From NCBI GenBank assembly GCA_022818135.1, contig JAFMSR010000016.1, positions 43,076,093 to 43,140,092 of the forward strand: DNA of 64,000 nucleotides. The letters are read 5' to 3'. The DNA comes from Saxidomus purpurata (lineage: Eukaryota; Mollusca; Bivalvia; Venerida; Veneridae). Below the pieces are notes generated by a model. The model was not told where the DNA came from and made no database searches. It worked only from the letters and a program-made list of their open reading frames with translations. The position numbers and the translations under genes are program-made. Of this stretch, positions 57,175-64,000 are shown piece after piece. Numbering within the stretch: position 1 is the stretch's first letter; each line of letters begins with the position of its first letter.

Positions 57175-57245
57175 TAATTAGCTCACCTGACCACGAAGTG
57201 GTCATGGTGAGCTTTGAGGATCGTTGATGTCCGTCGTCCGTCCGT
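57175..57245. repeat. Hairpin plus (CCGT)n at the head of the 160-bp array
   Basis: AGCTCACC-TGACCAC-GAA-GTGGTCA-TGGTGAGCT (57179-57213) is a near-perfect hairpin, followed by GTCCGTCGTCCGTCCGTCC. This pairing of hairpin and CCGT run marks the end of a common molluscan repeat. Confidence 0.75.
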
Positions 57246-57249
57246 CCGT

Positions 57250-58860
57250 TCACAATAAGTTTGTTTACACTATAGCATTTACATTTTTTAACAATCATAA
57301 TAAAACTGGAACACAATTTATATGGCCACAAGACCTCAAATTATGGACTTGATCTGATCAGTACTTGCTGAATAATGGCCTCTGATTTAACAAAAAATGC
57401 AAAATTTAACTATGTTTACACTCTAGGACCTTCATTTCTTCACTAACTCTAGACATATTTACAGAGAATGTGTATGACCATAAGATCTCGGACGAGTTCA
57501 ATTAGGGACTTGATTGGATTAGTTCTTCCTGATATAGCAAAAAAGGTTATATTTAACTTTGTTTACACTCTAGCAACTTCATTTCTTCTTTAATCCTTAT
57601 CATATTTACAGAGAATGTGTATGACCATAAGATCTCAGATGAGTTTAAATTATGGGCTTGATCACATCTGTTCTTCCAGAGCAATGGTCCTTGATTTAAC
57701 AAAAAATGAAATATATAACTGTGTTGACACTCTAGCAATTCAATTTTTCATTTATCCTAATCATATTTACAGAGTATATGTATTACCATTAGATCTCGGA
57801 TGAGTCTAATTATGGACCTGATTGGAGTAGTTTTTCTAGAGTTATGGCACTTGATTTAACAAAAAATATTATATTTAACTCTGTCTACACTCTAGCACCT
57901 TTATTTCTTCTTTAATCTTTATCATATTTACAGAGAATGTGTCTGATCATAAGATCTACGATGAGTTTTATTATGGTATGATCAAATTTGTTCTTCTAGA
58001 GTTATGGCCCTTGAATTAACAAAAATTGCAATATATAACTGTGTTTACACTCTAGCACCTTCAATTTTTCACTTATCCTAATCATATTTACAGAGAATGT
58101 GAATGACTATTAGATATCGGATGAGTTCAATTATAGGATTGGTTCTTCCGAGTTACGGCCCTTGATTTAACATAAAATGTTATATTTAACTCTGTTTACA
58201 CTCTAGCACCTTCATTTCTTCATTAATCATAATTACATTTACAGAGATTGTGTATGATCATAAGATCTCGGATGAGTTCAGTTATGGGCTTGATCTGATT
58301 AGTCCTTATAGAGTTATGTCCCTTGATTTAACAAAAAATGCTATATTTGTCTCTGTCTACACTCAAGCACCTTCATTTCTGCTTTAATCCTAACTATATT
58401 TACAGAGAATGTGTATGACCATTAGATCTCATATGAGTTTAATTATGATTGTGAACAGATTTGTTCTTCCAGAGTTATGGCCCTTGATTTAACAAAAATT
58501 GCAACATATTACTGTGTTTACACTCTAGCACCTTCAGTTTTTCATTTATACTAATCATATTTAGAAAGAATGTGAATGACCGTTAGATCTTGGATGAATT
58601 TAATTATGGGCTTGGTTCTTCTAGAGTTAAGGCCCTTGATTTAACAAAAAAAAAACTATATTTAACACTGTTTACACTCTAGCACCTTCATTTCTTCTTT
58701 AATCCTAATCATATTTACAAAGAATGTGTAATTATGATCATAAGATCACGGATGAGTTCAGTTATGGGCTTGATCGAGGTAGTTCTTCCAGTGTTATGGC
58801 CCTTGATTTAACAAAAATTGCAATATTTAACCGTGTTTACACTCCAGCACCTTAATTTCT
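57250..58860 (+). repeat. ~160-bp tandem array, about ten units
   Basis: The block 'CACTCTAGCACCTTCATTTC' or its variants recurs near 57427, 57565, 57728, 57888, 58046, 58200, 58360, 58520, 58676 and 58838, at steps of about 140 (first) and then 154-163 bases. Two unit types tend to alternate, one with 'TTCATTTCTTCTTTAATCC', one with 'TTCAATTTTTCATTTATCC', giving a ~320-bp higher-order step for part of the array. A ~160-bp satellite called BIV160 is known across bivalves; identity to it is untested. Confidence 0.85.
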
Positions 58861-59060
58861 TTTTTTCTTTCGTGTTTATGAAACTTTGCAGGGATGTTCC
58901 TTGCATGAAGCTCTGCCAATTTTTTTCAAAGAATTCCGTTCCATGTAGAAAACTTGTTGCCATGGCAACAAATAGAAAAAACGTTAAAAATCTTCTCTGA
59001 AACCACAAAGCCTAGATCTTATTTATTTAGCATGTAGCATGTAACTTTGATGTTTGGCGC
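58861..59060 (+). repeat. Dispersed repeat following the 160-bp array
   Basis: 'GTTTATGAAACTTTGCAGG', 'TTCCATGTAGAA', 'TTGCCATGGCAAC' and 'AAATCTTCTCTGAAACCAC' are a block order I know from bivalve repeats. It seems to be part of the same composite element as 57175-58860. Confidence 0.55.
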
Positions 59061-59766
59061 AGCCGTGTGTCAAACAATACAATAAACAATTTGCTTCATA
59101 TAACACTAACAAAAATGTGACACCTCTGCTCGATAGTTGTTCATCTGGAAATATAACAAAGTTTTCATTTGATTTCTCCTGTAATTACTAAATGTAACTA
59201 CTAGTCAGGTTCCACTAAACTAAACTGTACAATATGTTCACGTGGAGAAATGACGTCAGTGTGATGACGTTCACGTTTTCATCATTGTATTGCTTCCCGA
59301 AATCAACACACTGCATGACGGTTAATCCTGAATTTCCATGGCCTTTTTAAAGGAAAACAATGTAAAGAGTATACTAAGGCTTAACTGTCGCAATCGAAAG
59401 TAATAGTTTACGTACCTAAAGTCAGAAAATGTGACAGTGAAATTCAAATGAGGCTGTCATTTCATTTCAATTCGAAAATGCGTGGAAATGTGGTCAATTG
59501 CTTTTTAATGTTTATTTAATTGTTCATTGCAATTGCGTGATTTCAATCCGGTTTACGGACGTCACAATTGAAAGCTTAAACCAAGTTGCGCATGCGCTAA
59601 ATTAACCGGATATGACATCGTAGTACTAAATGTAAATAACAGAAGTAACTGCTACATGCAAGATCGATCGCTACAAGCAGGGTCCGTAATATATCCTGCT
59701 AAAAGTGAATCTTTGAAACATATAAATTATATACGGATACAACGTAAAATAAACCTTTTCATATAT
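59061..59766. other. No gene recognised
   Basis: Less AT-rich in parts (59220-59640) but without an open frame or known motif. Confidence 0.4.
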
Positions 59767-60487
59767 CACAGTGTCCTAGCGTACAGTAAGCCGAAACGGG
59801 AGTTGCTGATCTGTACGCTGATGATCAGTTAGTTGTTGGCACAAATTGAGGCCACCACGGTCTAGATTTTGTATTGAAAGTTTATTTAAATCGTCTTTTT
59901 TGAAGGAGATATTTTTGGGGTAAGTGTACCAGTTATGTATACTTCTATTGTGATTATCATTCTTTGCTTCAAGTAAGGTGTAGTATACCTTCGTTCTCAG
60001 TTTGATCACTGTCAAATTGACGAAACGGCCAGAAAAAATTGACTTTGTGTTCGCATATTTCATTGTGTATATAGTTTCTGGTCTATAATTGTACCGGGGT
60101 GGAAGAAAAAAATATTTTTCTGACTCGTAAACTTATTTCAATATAAGACTGTACGAGTAGTTTCAAATCATTAACATTCAAAATTCTAATGAATAAAACC
60201 AAATCATATGTTCGATTTACTAGCATCGAGTTTACATGCCAAATTACGCATTCATTGGTCACATTGATTGGCTTCATATGCCATTATTAGTGTTATAAAT
60301 ATCTTTAAAGATCTGTGTTTTGTCAAAATATTTATAGATTCCATTAATGTTCTGTCATTATTTTCACGTTTCGAAAAACCGCTATTGCAGTTGTTCTCCG
60401 CTTCAAGTAATTTTTCATGTATATCTGACCTGTTCAAGACAATTTGATATGTGTCCGGGTTTGTAATGCATACTAACTATAGATGAG
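59767..60487. repeat. Left inverted arm of transposon copy 2
   Basis: About 720 bases pairing with 62648-63358. Confidence 0.85.
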
Positions 60488-62647
60488 TGTTAGAAAACAT
60501 CAATGCAATCTCATACCGTCAGTCAGTAAGAATTCCAAGAGAAAAATTAGTTTAAATGTAGATTAAACGCATGTTTTTATTTTAATTAAATTTGCACTGT
60601 TTTCCTGGTATATAAATAATGGTTTCCTGAAATGTGTTTTCTTAAATTTTACAGGTGTGTTCCATACATTCTGTGGATGGGCAACCAACTAAGGACACCC
60701 GAATGACATCTTTACATATGTTTACTCTACAAAGGATCCAAACTAACGCCAATGCAGACTGAAAATTGTGACTTTTCCAAATTGCAATGGGAGAATGATA
60801 AAACATTTATTGCTACACCACTGCAAAAATGACAAGTGTATTGCAGGTTGATGCAAACTGTTTTACAGAATTGTGAAATAATCAAATTAAGGCAGTAATG
60901 GTCGATAAGTGTACACATACAATTGACTAAGTTGCACTTGATCACTGTTATTTCTATAGTAGATACACCGGAACTCAGCTTTCTGTCAAAAAATTCAGCG
61001 CAGACAGCATTACAAACGATACTGACTTTATACTGGACGGTAATACACAGGACTTAGCTTTTCTGTTTTCATGACACCGCTTTCCACTCTCTCTCTAAGT
61101 TTTGCCATATAAACTGAATGTGAAAGACCAGATTCTGTTGGTAGTAACCAGACGTCATTTATGGATATGGGACGGCGGTTTTTCATTCAAAAACTTTTGG
61201 ACTTTTGTGTACATGTACATACTGTCAATGTGTTGCAATTATGATTATGACCATGTTAAATTGTTAAGGCAGTGTACAGTATTCATACGATAGGATAGGA
61301 TAGGAAGAACACAACCACCTGACGATATAAAACTTGATATATGTCTCCTCATTTAAAGAGCGATTAAAATCCATTAAAAATTCAATAAAGTATGATGAAG
61401 CAAATATGCAGTGACACGGCAAATTTAACTTTTTCTACAATTTGAGTGTTTCTATTGATTTCTGATTCAATGCTGAACACTAGCATACATGTATTAAACA
61501 GGATGCATGCAACTTTGTAAAAATTACAAAAGAAATATTAAACAGTTACAGAAAATTTAGAACAACAAATTCGTATATTCTCATTGTGTTCCTTGTTTGG
61601 TAACAATATGACTGTAACTTTTCTAGAATGTGTTGGGTAGTTTCAAGATCCAACCTCTATATTAAAGACCTGAATACTGTAGCGGGGGAATACAGTTTGC
61701 TGACAACATATTTATAATCATACATTATCAGTTACCCTAGCTACCCTTAAGCTTTTATAGCACATCAAATTTGATATGTATTGCATGAATTAGTTACAAT
61801 ATTTTTCAGGATACTGTTTAGGATGTGCATTTGATTTTGTCACAGTTTTGCATTAACTTTAACTCCATATTGATGCATCATTATTATGAATTTTGTCTCT
61901 GGAATTTTATATCTATAACCATATTATGATTCAGCAACTTCGCAGTTCCTTCCCGCATGTCACTTCTTTGCCGGTACATAATGCTCGTCCAACACCATGT
62001 CATTGTGTGCTTGCAGGTTATATGATGACGGATATATGATTGCAGCTTCGTCCGTTTCATGCTGGACTTGTACAATGTCCTGTTTTACTATCAATTGCTT
62101 AAATGCCAATCCATGCTAAGTAGTCTGTTCTTTGGAAACCTGGTTGGCTTGCATTATGTATGCCAATCATACAACGAAGGAAAAGGTCACCCATTCATCC
62201 GTTTCAACATAATTATAACCATACATTAATCTGAATGCCAGGATATGTTAATTTCGACCAATTGATGGCATTCTTTACCAATATAACATCTTCTGGGGGC
62301 AAACCTAAAAAGACACAAATGAAATTGTAAACAATCACATAAAATCTATCTACTTTTTGCTGTTAATAAGAATAAAACTCAGAGAAAATACTGGCTGATC
62401 AGTTCTAGGTCCAGCCATTCCAGCCAATATGGTGCCTGTCAATTATTGATTCACAAAAGGTACAAAGTAAAGACGTATCTAATGATTCGAAAAGTATAGT
62501 TCAATTATTCCTGTGCCACTAGGATTTTTGAGCTCTTTTGTCGGCACAAAATATCGGCATGTCTAACACTAACATTGATTGATTTTCAAAACGGCTTTTA
62601 TAATGTAAAATTATATTAGGACCCAGTTCAAAACTAGTATTTCATGT

Positions 62648-63358
62648 TTCATCTGTAGTAAGGATGCAAATACGGACCCGGGCATACATTAAATCGTCTT
62701 GAACAGGCCCGATCTACATGAAATATTACTTGACGTGGAAAAACAATGCAACTACGTGGAAACCATAGCAGAAATAACATTAATTTCTACTTTTTATCGT
62801 TCATTAATGATATTATTAAACACTAAATGTATCAGAAATATTATATTATTTCGACAACTAAGCGTACAGATGTTTTTATTTTTCTGTACAACTAACGATT
62901 GTGTACAGTTGCAATTAAGCGTACAGTCTGGTCACTTTCGGTGACGGAACAAAACAGTTATTTTTTCTGCATCAAGTCATTCAATCTCGATTCAAGGAAA
63001 AAATACTTTTTTCTTCCACGCCGGCACAACTATAGACCAGAAACTATATGCATAATGAAATATGCGAACACAAAGTCAATTTTTTCTGGCCGTTTCGTCA
63101 ATTTGACAGTGATCAAACTGAGAACGAAGGCCGATTGCAACTATATTACACCTTACATGAAGCAAAGATGATCACAATAGAAGTACAAATAACTGGTACA
63201 CTTACCCCAAAAATATCTCCTTCAAAAAAGACGATTTAAATAAACTTTCAATACAAAATCTAGACCGTGGTGGCCTCAATTTGTGCCAACAACTAACTGA
63301 TCATCAGCGTACAGATCAGCAACTTCCGTTTCGGCTTACTGTACGCTAGGACACTGTG
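62648..63358. repeat. Right inverted arm of transposon copy 2
   Basis: About 710 bases pairing with 59767-60487; also close to 2854-3651. Confidence 0.85.
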
Positions 63359-63360
63359 TA

Positions 63361-63552
63361 TATACTCAGTTGCAAAAGAAAGTGTGCACTTTTCGATTAT
63401 AAATATCTCCACTTTGATTAAACCTATCGGTCACAAATTTCAAAAATCTAGTTTTATAAACTACAATTGAGCACACACTGCCCTAAATTTTAATACCAAA
63501 CATAAAAATAACGAAAAGTCTAACTACACACTTTCTTGTGCAACAGAGTATA
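63361..63552. mobile_element. Short MITE abutting transposon copy 2
   Basis: 192 bases. TATACTCAGTTGCAAAAGAA and AGTGTG at the left, and the complement (with TCTGTTGCACAAGAAAGTGTG) at the right, form ~30-base inverted repeats with TA at both ends, a Tc1/mariner-type layout. Non-coding. Confidence 0.8.
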
Positions 63553-64000
63553 TATTGTTTCTTATTTCCATGTCATAGCGATGTTTACGTCAAGGTTTTT
63601 TATTAAACAAATCTTGAAAATGTTTTTTAATGACGTCCGGTGTAAAATTATGCACGATAAGAAAAGACAAAAAGTGTATTTAAATTTCGGCCTTTGTAAA
63701 GTTAAATAAATTTTAATCATTTTCTTAAAGTTATTAGCTCTAATTTATAGATCTAGAATCTATTTGTAACAAAACACTGATCTAGATTTCCCTACGTGCA
63801 CAACTACATCTAGTTACAAAAGTTTTTTTTTTCTCATGTGGCTGTAAAACCTCGCCGAAACACATCTTATAGGAGAATGTCAGGTTGAAACTTTTGTCAC
63901 AAAATATATTTTATTACAGGGTCATATGATATAATTAGGACACATATATCTATTTGTTTTTTAGTTCTATATAAATGGCTGGCATTTATATTCAAAATCA
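63553..64000. other. No gene recognised
   Basis: AT-rich window end. Confidence 0.4.

Larger units (their letters stand above)
59767..63358 (-). mobile_element. DNA transposon with long inverted arms, copy 2 (complete)
   Basis: 3592 bases from CACAGTGTCCTAGCGTACAG to its complement at 63358. The arms are 59767-60487 and 62648-63358. The interior matches copy 1 (1-3651) in reverse. The flanks are ATATAT on the left and TATAT on the right, so a 3- or 5-base duplication (TAT or TATAT) is possible but not provable in AT-rich flanks. The AGCGTACAG motif recurs within each arm. No transposase is recognisable. Confidence 0.85.

Noticed and set aside
59767..63358. hAT-type assignment of the 3.6-kb transposon from the CAGTG near its tips
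   Set aside because: Shifting the ends to CAGTG does not give an 8-bp target duplication.

Overview
The window is animal nuclear DNA, AT-rich and intron-bearing, and almost wholly made of transposable elements and tandem or dispersed repeats. The repeat types point to a bivalve mollusc, probably a clam: several ~160-bp repeat families that I know from bivalves, tRNA-derived SINEs, and above all a Naiad-type Penelope-like element (PLE) whose reading frame carries in-frame UGA codons and ends in a SECIS-like hairpin. Selenoprotein-coding Naiads have been reported from clams and spiders. The species is inference; no marker gene is present.

Layout. 1-3651 and 59767-63358 are two copies, in opposite orientation, of a ~3.6-kb DNA transposon with ~0.7-0.8-kb terminal inverted arms. 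5757-7287 is a Ty3/gypsy polymerase relic split by a 5'-truncated Naiad. From ~7.3 to ~25.6 kb runs a very degenerate tandem array (unit roughly 0.3-0.4 kb), broken by other repeat blocks, by Naiad fragments, by a hammerhead-ribozyme-like motif (22522-22563) and by a gypsy element at 15939-20684 (minus strand). That gypsy element has LTRs, TAAA target duplications and the unusual order protease-integrase-RT-RNase H. 25.6-30 kb holds a LINE 3' end, a tRNA-SINE and a foldback element. 30193-33248 is a broken multi-exon gene with a transposase-like segment and a DEDDh exonuclease segment. 35.5-38.2 kb is a degenerate APE-type LINE. 39781-40911 (minus) is an intact alpha-1,3-fucosyltransferase gene, the only convincing intact host gene. 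44522-45859 is a deleted gypsy copy with ACTG target duplications.

45978-51229 is the most informative locus. On the minus strand four Naiad units lie head to tail (D-C-B-A). Unit B is near full length, with a GIY-YIG domain, a CxC linker and a PLE reverse transcriptase, three in-frame TGA codons at positions where Cys is expected, and a textbook type-II SECIS fold 12 nt after the stop codon. Units C and A flank it as pseudo-LTRs. One missing A in a homopolymer shifts the frame near the C-terminus.

51.5-59.1 kb holds a minisatellite, a TTAA-flanked element that carries a tRNA-Leu-like sequence (53666-54477), a broken Tc1-like transposon (54953-56476) and a ~160-bp tandem array (57250-58860). 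There are no operons; the genes do not cooperate beyond belonging to the same mobile elements. All coordinates were read by eye, so repeat boundaries are approximate unless a target duplication or inverted-repeat tip is quoted.
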